Below, piece by piece: positions 1 through 11,033 of a DNA stretch of 31,540 nt; the first letter of the stretch is position 1; every line of letters starts with the position of its first letter. Below the pieces are notes generated by a model that made no database searches, was not told the DNA's origin, and was given only the letters and a program-made list of their open reading frames with translations. The stretch comes from Rhizophagus sp. LPA8_4_AMF. Its lineage: Eukaryota; Glomeromycota; Glomeromycetes; Glomerales; Glomeraceae. The stretch spans positions 1 to 31,540 of the forward strand of contig JADRCO010000530.1 in NCBI GenBank assembly GCA_021464525.1, written 5' to 3'. Both the position numbers and the translations under genes were made by a program.

Positions 1-969
1 TACTATTTGAATAATTTTCATGGGTAAACTAGCTCCTACTGAATATTGAATATTTAAGATATGGTCAGTGTCAGATTTTAAGCGTTTTAAGCGTTTTATT
101 ATGTGAAAAAATTTTTTTCGATATTTTTCTTGGCATTTTTTTTGTTTAATCACATGACTTGGTTGTATAACATGATGTTTGATGATTTTGATTTGCAAAA
201 TTTTGCCTATTTAATTTATTTTTGTAATGCCAAATTTCCCCTGAATTTATATAGTAATGTTCTGTCGATCATAGGCAGATCGGATCTTAACAAAAAGTGA
301 TTAAAAGTGATTGAAAAATGAAAAATGATTAAGAAAAGAAGGAGTTATTATTGTTAGTTTTGAATATAATTTGAAAATTTTTTTTATTTTCTGATGAATT
401 TAGAAAATATGTCTATATAACATATATTTAATTGATGTTTATAAAATATAATTCCTGTTAAATAATTAAATATTTATGAAAATTTTAATTTTAGCCAATT
501 TCACAAATTACAATTTTAAAAAAAAATTTTTAAAATTAAGATTACTGAATGCTAAAATGTAAATGATTTTTTTGAATTTTAGTAAAAAAGAGTAATTTTA
601 GCTAAAAATATTTGGAATTCTGATATAATAATTTAAAAGAATCAGTTTTAAAAATAAAATCATTATATATTAATAATTTATAATAAATTTTAATAATAAA
701 AAAAAATCTTTTAAAATTTAATTAAATATTAATATTTTTTTTTTTAAAAAAAAAATAGAATTTAGTTTATTTTTTTTATAAAAGTAGATGATATTTAAAA
801 TTTAAGAAAAAAGAAATGTATATTATAATAAATTAAAAGTTAATCATAATGAATAATAAAAATAAATAGTTTAATTAAATAAATAACTGAATTGCATTAT
901 TTTTAAAAAGTTGTTTATTTATTATTAGTTTAATAATATTTTAATTAAAACTGCTATAATTATAGAAGG
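1..969. other. AT-rich gene-free stretch
   Basis: Almost entirely A and T with homopolymer runs. No reading frame has coding character; the 65-residue frame at 103-300 starts from GTG and is low-complexity Phe/Leu-rich. I see no RNA gene or element here. Confidence 0.7.
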
Positions 970-1186
970 CAGTGTGTAAAATCTATGTGTACAATATGCA
1001 CATGTATACTTTGATTTTTTATGTGCACAGTCATATAACATAAAAATGTGCACATATTATTACTAAAAATGGATAAATTACATATAAAAAAGGCAATTTT
1101 ACATAAAGATTTATTATGATTTTCTTAATTTAGTAATAAATCTATCAACTTGTGCATATGACTATTAATTTAAATTTTACACACTG
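970..1186. mobile_element. hAT-like MITE (217 bp) with 8-bp target duplication
   Basis: The element begins CAGTGTGTAAAAT (970-982) and ends with the exact reverse complement ATTTTACACACTG (1174-1186), a 13-bp perfect terminal inverted repeat. It is flanked by ATAGAAGG (962-969) and ACAGAAGG (1187-1194), an 8-bp direct repeat with one mismatch. An end starting CAG plus an 8-bp duplication is the known signature of the hAT superfamily. The interior (TGTGCACA-type repeats, AT-rich) has no coding capacity, so it would be non-autonomous and moved by a transposase from elsewhere. Confidence 0.75.
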
Positions 1187-1194
1187 ACAGAAGG

Positions 1195-3154
1195 TGATTA
1201 TCATTAGTATTTAATACATGATTTTTTAATTTTAATCAGAATTAAGCAATTGTTGTAAAAATTTTCTTTTTGAATTTTAAGTAATATTGCATGATTTAAA
1301 AAAAGAAATTTTATTTTCCATAAAATGAAAATGTATTATACAAGAATTTAAAAAAAAATATTTTTATATCAATCATTTAATTTCAGTCAAAATTAAAAAT
1401 TGCTTAATATCAGCAATAATTGCTATAGATATTATAAATAAATCTTAAATTTAATAGTAAAGATAAGTTTAAAAATAAAATAATATTTTCATAAAAAGTA
1501 AAAAATTTAATTATTAAAAAAATGGAATAATTTTATTTTTTTTATTTAAATTTGATGCTTTTATTAAAGAAATAAAAAATATTATATATGTATAAAGTTT
1601 TTTTATTATAATTTTAGATTTCTGTGTAATTATATATATAACTTTTAATTTATATATATGAAATTTATTTTATATTAATTAAATTTTCTACTTTTTAAAC
1701 AAATTAATAAATTAATAATGGATTTTTTAAATAAATAGTTAAAAGATATCAAATTAATTTTTAAAAAAATGGGAATTGTAATTTTAAAATATATTTATAA
1801 TAATTATAAAAGTACTTTTTAATTTCAAATGCAATTTATATGTTTTTATTTCAATAGAATTCTAAATATATAACTAATATATAATATATAGATCATAATA
1901 GAAAATTACTCTTTTTATTAAAACTTAAAAAATTATTTTTTGAAAATTACATATTATGTTTAACAATAATATTAGCATCAAGTTTATTTATATTTTATAA
2001 TATTAATTATCACAATTTATAATTGATTAACAAATTAATAAATTTATCTAATTTTCAAATTTTTAAATAAGATTAATATATATTGTTTTAATATTTCAAA
2101 TAAAAAAAAAATTGATAAGCCACAAATTGTGCAAATTGTCAACAATTTAACGTAAATAAGTTAGTTTATGAAATCATTATAAATTTTATCCTATTATAAT
2201 AACAAATTTCTTAATATTTAGTAATTCAATTTTAATATATTTATTTTTTAAATTGTAAAGTTTATTAAGAGTTATAAAATAAAATAAAAATTTATCAAAA
2301 TTGGATTATTAGATGCTAAAATAATTATATAATTTTAATTTTTAATTTTTAAAAAAATGTTAATTTACTAAAAATATAACTTATAACTTATTTTAAAAAT
2401 GTTTGAAATTTTACTTTAACTTTATTTTTAATATAAAAACTATTAATTTAAAAGAATATTAAAAATTAAAGGTATAAGATTATATTTTATTTAAAATTTT
2501 TATTGTAAATTTAATTTTATTGAAATATTTTAAGATATAATAATTAAAAATATATATATTAGAAATAATTTTTCAAAAGTACTAAATTCTGAATTTTTAA
2601 AATAAACTAGTATATATCTATTTAACTAGAATTTCAAATGAGTTGAGTTAATTTGAGTCGAATCATAAGTCAAGTTGTGTTAAGTTGAATTAAGTTAGCA
2701 ATTTTTATATTTGTAATAAGTTATAAATTATATTTAACTCAATTTGTTAACTTGTAAGTTTAACTTTTAAGACTAATTTAATTTTTATATTTTAGAAAGA
2801 TAAAATTAAGTTAATATTAAATTTAAGTATTTCATTTATTTGTACTTTTTAAAGTAAATAAATAATATATAATTGAATTTAATTTATTTGCAATATGATT
2901 TAAGTTGATTTAACTTGACTTAAATTAAAAATTTTATTAAATTTAACTTGACTTGATTAAACTTAATTTTTTACTAAAGTTTAATTAAAAATTCAATTAC
3001 CTCATATAAAGCATCATACTATTCAAAAATCAGAATGATACTTATTTATAAGATAACTCAACTCAATTTGACTTATTAAAAGCTCTATATTTAATTATAT
3101 AAATAGTTAAATATAACTTAAAATATATTATTTTTTATTACTATAAAAAATGGT
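1195..3154. other. AT-rich gene-free stretch with degenerate AAGTTGAGTT-type repeats
   Basis: No coding signal. From about 2636 to 3085 the sequence is built from degenerate short units resembling AAGTTGAGTT or AAGTTGAATT on the plus strand (2640-2700) and their complements (AACTTGACTT, about 2900-2960; AACTCAACTC, 3056-3065). The block may be the remains of an inverted-repeat element, but the units are too short and AT-rich to define ends. Confidence 0.45.
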
Positions 3155-3357
3155 AACTGGATTTAGGGAAGTGACATTTATTATGTAATTATTAAAGGGA
3201 GGAGAGGGGGATAGTTAAAATCTTACATTATACTTAATAAAATTATATATTTATAATATAATAATTTGATTAGCTGTTAAATCTGACAAGAGGGAAGAGG
3301 TAAGTTTATATTAAACTAAATATTACGTAATATGTGTCACTGCCCTTACTGCCAGAT
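3155..3357. mobile_element. Inverted-repeat element (MITE), about 203 bp
   Basis: The left end (3155-3190, containing AGGGAAGTGACA and ATTATGTAAT) pairs with the right end (3321-3357, containing TGTCACTGCCCTT and ATTACGTAAT) as an imperfect inverted repeat of roughly 36 bp with one single-base gap. The interior has short purine-rich blocks (3195-3210 and 3288-3302) and no open frame. A target duplication could not be identified. Superfamily unknown. Confidence 0.55.
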
Positions 3358-4171
3358 TGCATATAATTTATATATATGATCTAAATGATTATTTTCAGTA
3401 ATTATTTGATTATCTTTATTGATTAAAAAACTATCTAGCTATTATTAGTTATCCTACAGTCAATTTACAAAATTTATTAAATTTACTAGAAGAAAAAAAT
3501 TTAAATAATATTTATTGGACTTTAAAATACTTTTATAAATATTCATAACCATTAAAGCTATATAAATTTTTATTTTACTTTATATTTTATTAAAATATAC
3601 TCATTTGCTAATAGTATACATTAAAAATTCTATATAGTAGGTAAGTGAAATGGGTTTTTGCGTCACTATTATATTCAATAATTTAAATTTCACAAATGTA
3701 GATTTTTACTCAACTTATTATTTAATTAAGTAATCATCTATCAGATAATTTTTTGGTATTACAGAACTATTTTAAACAAGAAAATCATTCAATAAATCCC
3801 TTTAATACAAAATAAACAAATCTGCTAATATGCTTTAAAATTTTTATAGATAATTTTTTCATAAAATATAACAATTTTTAAAAGTAATTTTCTTAGTTAT
3901 ATTTGTATTTAATAGTATAAAATCCAATTAATATTTCTATTTATTTATTTATTTTATTTGATTTAATCATTATTTGTTATCTGTTTATCTAATCTAATTA
4001 TTATTTATATTTGAAAAAATATGCTAGGTAATAAATTATTTGCCAGATAACAAATAAATGGATTTGTTATAGAAACATAATAATTAACAGATAACATAAA
4101 TAAATTTATTTATTATTATCTATCCTTTGAAATATCTGATCTATTAATGTATTTGTCATTTATTTAATTGC
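3358..4171. other. AT-rich gene-free stretch
   Basis: No coding signal. Around 3950-4160 there are repeated GATAACAAATAAAT-type words in both orientations (for example near 3973, 4043 and 4089), suggesting further decayed repeat material without definable ends. Confidence 0.5.
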
Positions 4172-4441
4172 TAAATACTGGGATAGGCTAAAGAGGAGAT
4201 GTAATGTAGCATCAGGATTTTTTCAAGATTCTTTGAAAGGCTTAGCAGAAAATCTTTTGCTGTAGTACAGCTTGTAGAGTCTATTGTGGTAGTGGTGAGT
4301 ACTCGCACAAATCATACAGCCACAATGGACCCAACTTTTAAGCTTCAGCTTTAAGATTTTCTGCTTCAACTCAGAGATTCCTGGAAAAATCCTGGTGATA
4401 CCACCAAGTGTCACCTTCACTTTAGCCTACTCCAAATACTA
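4172..4441. mobile_element. 270-bp imperfect palindrome (hairpin or foldback MITE)
   Basis: The whole segment is an imperfect inverted repeat centred on the palindrome GAGTACTC near 4297. Paired blocks from outside inwards are AAATACTGGGATAGGCTAAAG (left) with CTTTAGCCTACTCCAAATACT (right), CATCAGGATTTTTTC with GAAAAATCCTGGTG, GCAGAAAATCTT with AAGATTTTCTGC, and CTATTGTGG with CCACAATGG. The arms are therefore nearly half the element with almost no loop. The 65-residue minus-strand frame inside (4223-4420) is a by-product of the arms. If transcribed, the RNA would fold into one long hairpin. Confidence 0.75.
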
Positions 4442-5770
4442 AGTAATAGATTGGAATACTAAATCCAATTAGTATTCTATAATTTCTATATTAAATTGCT
4501 TATTAGCAGACTTTTTTAATTTATTATTATTATTAAACCATTTATTTATTTCATTTAAATTATTTGCTCATCAGGTATATTTTCTGAGTATTTTATAGAT
4601 ATAGCTTATGTATTATGTAAACTTAATATCATTAATAAAATATTACTTCTTATAAAGGTAAATAAAAAAAAAATTTTATTTAAATTATGTGACAGTGAAA
4701 AAAAACTTTATAGTTATAGAAATAACTATATTAAATATAAGTAATAATAATTTGAAAGCTATTTTAATATCAAACTACCTGTTTTTGAAAGTTATTTGGA
4801 TTGTTTATTATTGAAGTAATGAAAAAGTGTAAAGAAAATCCTTTATTTTATTTTTAAACTTTGTTATAATATATCTAAGTATATTATTAAGTATAACATT
4901 ATTAGGTATTTGGGTTTCTGTTAACATTTTATTAGTAAAGTTTAAGTAAAAATAATTTTTTTTTTGTATTATATAATTAATAAACTTGATTTATGATTGA
5001 CTAATATTTGTATCATATGTTGATTACATAATTTAAGAAATTAAGGTTTTTTTTTAAGTTTCTATTATAGGGGTTCTGCAGTTTGCATCCACCCTGCAGA
5101 TTCAACACTATTCAACATATATGAGATTTTATTTAGCATTAATAATAAATATAGGACTTGTAACATTAAATTTTGGCATAATAACTTTTTATTTTTAAAG
5201 TTATAACAATAATACAGTACATTATATTATTGGCTGTAAAGTATAAAATTTCAGATTGCTGAACTGCAATTATATATATTTACTAGCCATTAACCTTTAT
5301 TAGAAGAAATATCATATTTGCTAAATTTTTATTAAGGAAGCTTTAAAACAAAAAAAGACAGCTGAAAGTGGTGATATGATCATTATGAAGAAGAAGAAGA
5401 TGATGATACATTAATGGGATAAATATATAATTCCTTTTTTTTGCTGTTTATTATTCGTATTTTTAAAAGTTTTAATGTTTTAGAAATCAAATTAACAAAA
5501 TCAGTATAATCATAAAATATCACATTTCATCGGGTTACAAAATTTATGATTTGCCATAATTGAAACGTGTTTTTAATTATCGATCATTTTGACGATATGC
5601 TTAATCTTATTGATATACAAGTGACAGTCGTTTACACTTTACACCAATCAACGTAATCGGACATTCGAATTCTAGCCGAAATGGAAGTGGCAATTAATAG
5701 CAAATTAACTAGGAAATTTTATTTCATCGCATAATATTCAAAGAACATTACTTCAAAATTACTTTTTTGA
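4442..5770. other. Gene-free stretch with a possible coding scrap near 5,370-5,425
   Basis: Very AT-rich to about 5,400, then less so. A GAAGAAGAAGAAGATGATGAT run near 5388-5408 can be read as an acidic tail HYEEEEDDDTLMG followed by TAA. A stop lies three codons upstream of it in the same frame, so at best this is the end of a decayed gene. A short inverted repeat, TCTGCAG with CTGCAGA, lies at about 5075-5101. Confidence 0.4.
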
Positions 5771-5916
5771 TTATCGCCATTTTCAAAATGGTGTGTGATT
5801 GTATATTCGAATATCAGTATTCGTCCAGTTTTCATCCGTTTTTTATCCGGTTATCGGGTTTCTTTTTATTTTTTATTCAAATTTAACTGCATACACCATT
5901 TTAAAAACGGCGATAA
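5771..5916. mobile_element. MITE (146 bp) with 27-bp terminal inverted repeats
   Basis: The left end (5771-5797, TTATCGCCATTTTCAAAATG...) and the right end (5890-5916, ...AAAAACGGCGATAA) are inverted repeats of 27 bp with three mismatches. The interior contains TCCGTTTTTTATCCGGTTATCGGG and no coding frame. No clear target duplication was found, so the superfamily is left open. Confidence 0.65.
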
Positions 5917-6085
5917 AATTTAAGACATTGATAATAAAAAAAATAACAGTAATAATTTAATATGTTCTTTATTGTTTGACAAATCTATAAATGAAAACAT
6001 GCAAACATGCAAAACAATACATGAAAAATTTAAATTTCACAAATTTACATATGTTATATACGAAAAATAATGGATTCATGTGATT

Positions 6086-6944
6086 TTACACCGGGAAGAT
6101 ATTGATATGATATAATATTCTCAAAGTGAAAGCACAAACAATTATTGAAACAAACTGTAAATTGAATATAATATATGCAAAATTTCCCAATAATGAAGAT
6201 ATTTTATCTAATAATTCAGGGAAAATTCCAGATTTATTATTATAAATAGCGGCATTGGACATGGCAGACGACTATAGAATAAGTCAACATAATTCCAGGA
6301 CCGTAAGATTTAAGTATACAAAATGATAAAGTCTTTGTTAAACATGCGCAAGCACATAACCAAGTTAATATATGCGAGTAATGCGACACTACTATGAATA
6401 TTCCTTCTATCCATATAACATTCCTTTTTGAATCGCAATAACTAGCTTTATTAAGCCCATCCAATAGCGATGAAAAGTGCAAATGTTGCAAAGTATAGAT
6501 CCAACTTATTTTATCATTAATTTGATTTTCTTTTATATTTCTTGCAATTTTTTCAGGATCATTACTATCTTCATTATTTATGGCAATAGTGAAGATGATT
6601 GGTCCTATCGTCATAACGATTTTTGAAGATTTTATTTACCAAACTTTTTCCTTTTGGAAGTCTCTCATATAATATAACGGGGATCATAAGTGACAAAAAC
6701 AGCCGGCTATACCGAATAATCCGTATGGAAATCCATAGCAAGATAATTCTTGTTCTAAATGTTCTAAACAAATATTAAAACGAATATTCATAATTTGAAC
6801 GTTAGACTAACCTGTTGGTTTTAAATTACCGATATCACCATTTTGTTTAATACTTAGATACTCAAATTTATGATAAAACTTCTCTTTTATTAAATTAAGA
6901 AGTTGTGCGAAGTTTATTGTTAGTGCATCGTCTAAAAAATTCAT
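6086..6944 (-). pseudogene. Frameshifted gene for a multi-pass membrane protein
   Basis: Reading leftward from ATG at 6944, exon 1 (6944-6812) encodes 44 residues starting MNFLDDALTINFAQLLNLIK and ends in a good donor (GTTAGT). A 48-nt intron ends at TTTAG (6764). Exon 2 continues in phase as EHLEQELSCYGFPYGLFGIA, then meets TGA at 6686-6684. The likely continuation (LMIPVILYERLPKGKSL) lies in another frame. The first frame resumes at 6614-6240 (long hydrophobic stretches). The probable C-terminus, with SNAAIYNNKSGIFPELLDKI and a last hydrophobic segment ending NIFPV-stop at 6086, is in the third frame from 6271. Three frame changes in about 700 nt, with sensible protein on both sides of each, indicate a decayed copy or assembly indels. 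It resembles what I remember of uncharacterised multi-pass proteins in these fungi; no function can be named. The last break could instead be an unrecognised intron ending at TATAG (6272). Confidence 0.7.
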
Positions 6945-8482
6945 AGTTTCTAAACTTAATTTAGTTTCATATATCTGAAACTTTGGGGTGTAGACTTTAC
7001 TGATTAAGACATATTATGTCTGGTCCGAATGTTGCCACAATTAGGTAAAATGATCAACAGAAGCGCATGATTTTCTTTTTACCAAATAACAAATAAAAAT
7101 AATTAAAGACTAGGACCCCGAGCAATATATTATATAAATAGGTAACAAGAGATCGACACAAAATTATTAGTTCAACAATGTAGGATGAGGAAGTAATGGG
7201 TTAAATTTTTTGGCGTTATTTGATCGACATCGATTTAATAATACACTAGATTAACAAAGAAAATCTTGATCAAACAATTTAGTCTTTTATAATAATGCCC
7301 AGGGCGTACCAAATTTATACAAGATTATGTAAACCAATGTTTAGAAATTACATTGCTACATATTTGAGATAGAACATTAACAAATATTTTTCAAATACAG
7401 TTCCACCGACTAAAATTACATGGGTATTAATTAATTTGTAATAACTTTATTATAGATTAGTAAGTCAAAGTAGCACAGTTATAGTCTCAAACTGATTATT
7501 TTTATTTAGCATTGCGTCAGAAAACACGTGTAGAAAATTGACGGGAATTGACGGAATTAACGGGATGATTTCACGGATTTTATATCCATAAAAAAATTTT
7601 AAACCTATCGTGAAACTGTCAATTATGCGTTAATTACAAATTTTTTTCCCATTTACGAAATCGAATCGATTTTGCACATGAAAATTCCTTTGATAATTCA
7701 TTCATGATTTACATATTTGTTTGAAAATTATTAATTAATTATACTTTTTGATACCTGTCAAATTGGAATAAAAAAAAAAAATATTTACACAAAAAAAAAA
7801 AACCAAAATATTATTTTGGAATCTTTTTGCCTTTGGTTTAGCATGAAACTTTGAACACATATTAGATATGTATAGGAAAGTTTTTGCAATTCGTAAATTG
7901 TCATTATTTTTGAAAGAGATTCATATTCATTTTTAAAAAGTAACAAAGTAATTATTTTTAACATAATATTAATAAAATATTTACTAACAAAAAAGGAATT
8001 TTTATTTTCTGAACCCAAGAATTTCTTAGATTCTGTATCTCGATCATTAAAGAAACTTTTTATAGTAATTTACTGCAAAAATCTCATAACATACGAATTT
8101 TTCTGGACAAATATCTGTAACAATGAAATGGTATGCTTGTTGGCTTACGGGAAAATATTCAGATGTTATCATGCGGTCTTTATTTAACCAAATTAGTATA
8201 CGCTTTTCTGTTACTAGTTAGATTTAAACGTGTAGAATCGGTTGGCTTAAATTTTTTCTTTTGTTACTGAAGATGCATATCATGATTCCATTTTTAAAGG
8301 GCAAGTTTAAATCAAATTTTCTTTATCATCTTTTCTTTGTTTTTTTTATGAATCGCTAATCTTCAGATTAAATAATAAGTACTTGTAAAGATGGTCACAT
8401 ACGGGTATATAAGTATGTACTGTAATTATATAACGATTCCTTTCGTAAGTTAAAAAAAAATAATAATCTCTTAATTTTTTAG
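6945..8482. other. Intergenic region with an orphan TATA-like site
   Basis: No gene is supported. A strong TATA-like word TATATAAATAGG lies at 7131-7142 on the plus strand without a recognisable gene after it. Near 7536-7565 there are three degenerate TTGACGGGAA-type repeats. A low-complexity minus-strand frame (7785-8018) is not convincing as protein. Confidence 0.5.
8406..8413 (+). promoter_or_regulatory. TATA-like site before the His-rich gene
   Basis: TATATAAG at 8406-8413 is about 70 nt before the start of the coding exon at 8483 and 186 nt before ATG 8599. It would place a transcription start near 8440. If real, it favours translation starting at 8599 rather than in a missing upstream exon. 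Confidence 0.35.
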
Positions 8483-9060
8483 GTAATAATATCGAAACAA
8501 TTAAACCATTTACACCTCATAAACTTGATAAGATTAAACTTACACCATCCCGACCAAGATTCATAGTCATTGGAACAAGAAGTTCGATTTTTGACTGGAT
8601 GAAATGCTATGAAAATCTTATGTGTGAGTTCTCATTGTTCCGGTATGATAAATCAACGACGAATAGAATATCCTCGATGAAAAATTTTGATCCGATACTT
8701 AAATTTGAATTGTATGATGATGAAGAGCAACACCACGATGAAGAGCAACATCATGATGAACAACATCATGGCCATGGTCATCATTGTGGGAAAATTATCA
8801 ATATTATCAAGCCATTATTCTCATCTGGAACAAAAAAACATAGTACTTCATCTAAGATGAGATTAGAAATAAGTGTTAGCAATTATACCAAACACAATTC
8901 AAAAAATGTGAATCAATTACAACACCACCAATACAAAAATTCAACCCCTGTTATGGAAACCGAAGTTATAAGTGGAACAAAATTGTTACACGTTCTTAGT
9001 GAGTGGCAAGATCAATTAAATATAGAACAACTGAAAAAATCTTGCGATTATGAAATATGA
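8483..9060 (+). CDS. Histidine-rich protein, 3' coding exon
   Basis: From ATG 8599 an open frame of 153 residues runs to TGA at 9058-9060. The same frame stays open back to 8483, just after an acceptor (TTTTTTAG, ending 8482). The added part (NNIETIKPFTPHKLDKIKL, then PRFIVIGTRSSIFDW) has coding-like composition, so the protein probably starts in an earlier exon that I cannot place. One possibility is ATG near 8273 spliced through a GC donor (AAAGG then GCAAGT, near 8300), which is phase-compatible. The other is translation from ATG 8599, with the TATA-like site at 8406. The striking part is an acidic/His run: DDEEQHHDEEQHHDEQHH, then GHGHHCG, about residues 40-64 of the 153. This suggests metal binding but proves nothing. 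There is no signal peptide or membrane segment in the visible part. I do not recognise the family. Confidence 0.6.
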
Positions 9061-10655
9061 ATAATATTCACAGTACCGTATATATTTGCGACGCTATATT
9101 AACTTATTTTTTATGTTATATATTATGTTTTAAGAATTAATAGATAAATCCCTAAGATTTATATTTATATAATCCAAAGATTTATAATTATGTAAAATTT
9201 TTCGTAGTAGTTTATCATTTTCCGTAAAAATTATTTATATATGCTTGATTTGGTTGATTTAACAAGATTTAATAATTCCGTTAAGAAAGAATTGAAACTT
9301 ATTTTTTTTTCGAAGTAATTTTTTTTTTTCGTTTCGGTAGAGCAAAATTTATTTCGTATCGTTATGAATTCTATTTCCTTTTTTCTTTTTTTTTTTTGAA
9401 ATATGCTAAAAAAAAAAATCAAGAAATTAAGAACTCCAATTATGTAATTATGATAAAATAAATGAAAATTTCAGAAGAGGGAAATCAATTATTTTAACAT
9501 GAGTTCAAAAGTTAACATATATAAATAGGGGTTCCTTTGTACGATTATTAACGTACGAACTGGCCGGAGTTAACGTTAACACTATCACGTGCAAATGCAT
9601 AACTCCTAAACTCTGAAATAATGGGTATTTTATTTAAAACAGGAATACGAGCATTTTTGAAGTAGAAAATCTTACAATATACATAAACAATGCGAATTAC
9701 GTTATGCTTTTAACGATTTATGTTCACAAATAAACAAGAAGCGCAATCATTAAGTTTTGATATAGCTTCTTTAGGATTTCGCTATATACAGTTATATCGA
9801 TATATTGTTATCCAATAAAATTAAGATCAACAAAATTTTGAAATTAAGTCACATGACTGTTTAGCATAGTTTTCTCTGTGATATATTTTAAAATTCATTC
9901 TTTCTTTCGAAATCGTCCAAATATTCATATTTCGCAATTTAACCGATTTAGAGCATACTTAAAATAATCAATTCGCATTAAATGATTACTGTAATTAAGT
10001 GTCGTTATTAGTTATTATTTATTAGATAATGTAATTAATTATATCTTACGCATTAGATTATACTTGATAAATTCAACAATTTGTGATATCTTGAATTACA
10101 CTGAAATGTGAAGGTACAGACGTACGTGATATTGTATTACGTGATGATAATAAGAACCGATGAATTTATAAAAAATGTTTTTAAATATCAAGGAAATCTA
10201 AAATGGGTTAAAATTAATATTTTAAAAAGTCATTAATATAAAAATAAAAGATATATCAATTGACTATTGCTTACAGTATTTCCTACAAAAGTTCATTAGT
10301 TGAATTGACATTTTCATTCTTCTGATAATTATCACTATTAGAAATCTAAAAAAGACGGCACATTAACGAATTTACAGTAATTGTTTTATTGGTTGTAACA
10401 GGGTTATCTTTCTAAGAAAGCCAACATTTACCTTACCTAAATTTCCTAAACAAAATTACGAACTTACCAGGGTCCAAATAGAAATTAGTCATTTTAATAA
10501 AAAATAGACTATTGAATTACAGGGATCAGTAAAGAAATTATTAGACCAGGATATATGTAGATCTGGTAGTATTCGTTCACAAGACCTTAAAAAACTAATG
10601 CGTTATACAAATTTTATCTGTTGACTTATTATTATTTTATATATATATATATATT
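9061..10655. other. Intergenic region with orphan TATA box and CACGTG module
   Basis: No gene supported. TATATAAATAGGGG lies at 9528-9541. It is followed by ACTGGCCGG (9559-9567) and TCACGTGC (9585-9592). The first ATG after it (9621) opens only a 14-codon frame. A minus-strand frame at 9231-9422 is Lys/Phe low complexity from A and T runs and is not taken as a gene. Confidence 0.5.
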
Positions 10656-10686
10656 AGTTCGTTATAACGAGGTGTTTCTTACAGTG
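10656..10686 (+). repeat. pogo/Tigger-like terminal repeat, copy 1
   Basis: AGTTCGTTATAACGAGG (10656-10672) followed by TACAGTG (10680-10686). Its reverse complement, CACTGTA...CCTCGTTATAACGAACT, has the known look of pogo/Tigger transposon ends (CAGT...CCTCG(A/T)TATAACGAA). It lies in the same orientation as copy 2 at 11003. Confidence 0.4.
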
Positions 10687-11002
10687 GGTTTGTTATCCTT
10701 TTAGGCCGTTACCTTCATGTCATTCAATTTGATAATTGGATCCTTAAAGTGTTCTACCCTCTTTGGAAGAATAAGCTAAGGGAATAGATATCCCAGGAGT
10801 AAAGAATATATTAATGGACCAAGCTTCCAGAATGAAGTCATATCGCAACAATTGAATGCTGAATCCTATGGTATGTCGACAACTCAATCGGATATGGGAA
10901 CCTTTTCAGATCGACAAATTCCGAAATATTTTTACGTGGACCACGATATTTAACGTATTTGATTGGTTAAATGTCACGTGCAGGGAAATTCTTTATAAAG
11001 CG

Positions 11003-11033
11003 AGTTCGTTATATCGAGGGCTGGCTGTACCAG
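11003..11033 (+). repeat. pogo/Tigger-like terminal repeat, copy 2
   Basis: AGTTCGTTATATCGAGG (11003-11019) followed by CTGTACCAG (11025-11033) and then TA, the expected pogo target dinucleotide. It differs from copy 1 at one base in the 17-bp core. No opposite-orientation partner end or transposase is seen nearby, so these look like solo ends. Confidence 0.4.

Noticed and set aside
103..300. 65-residue hydrophobic frame at the left end
   Set aside because: Starts at GTG, is Phe/Leu-rich low complexity expected from T-rich DNA, and has no fungal gene context.
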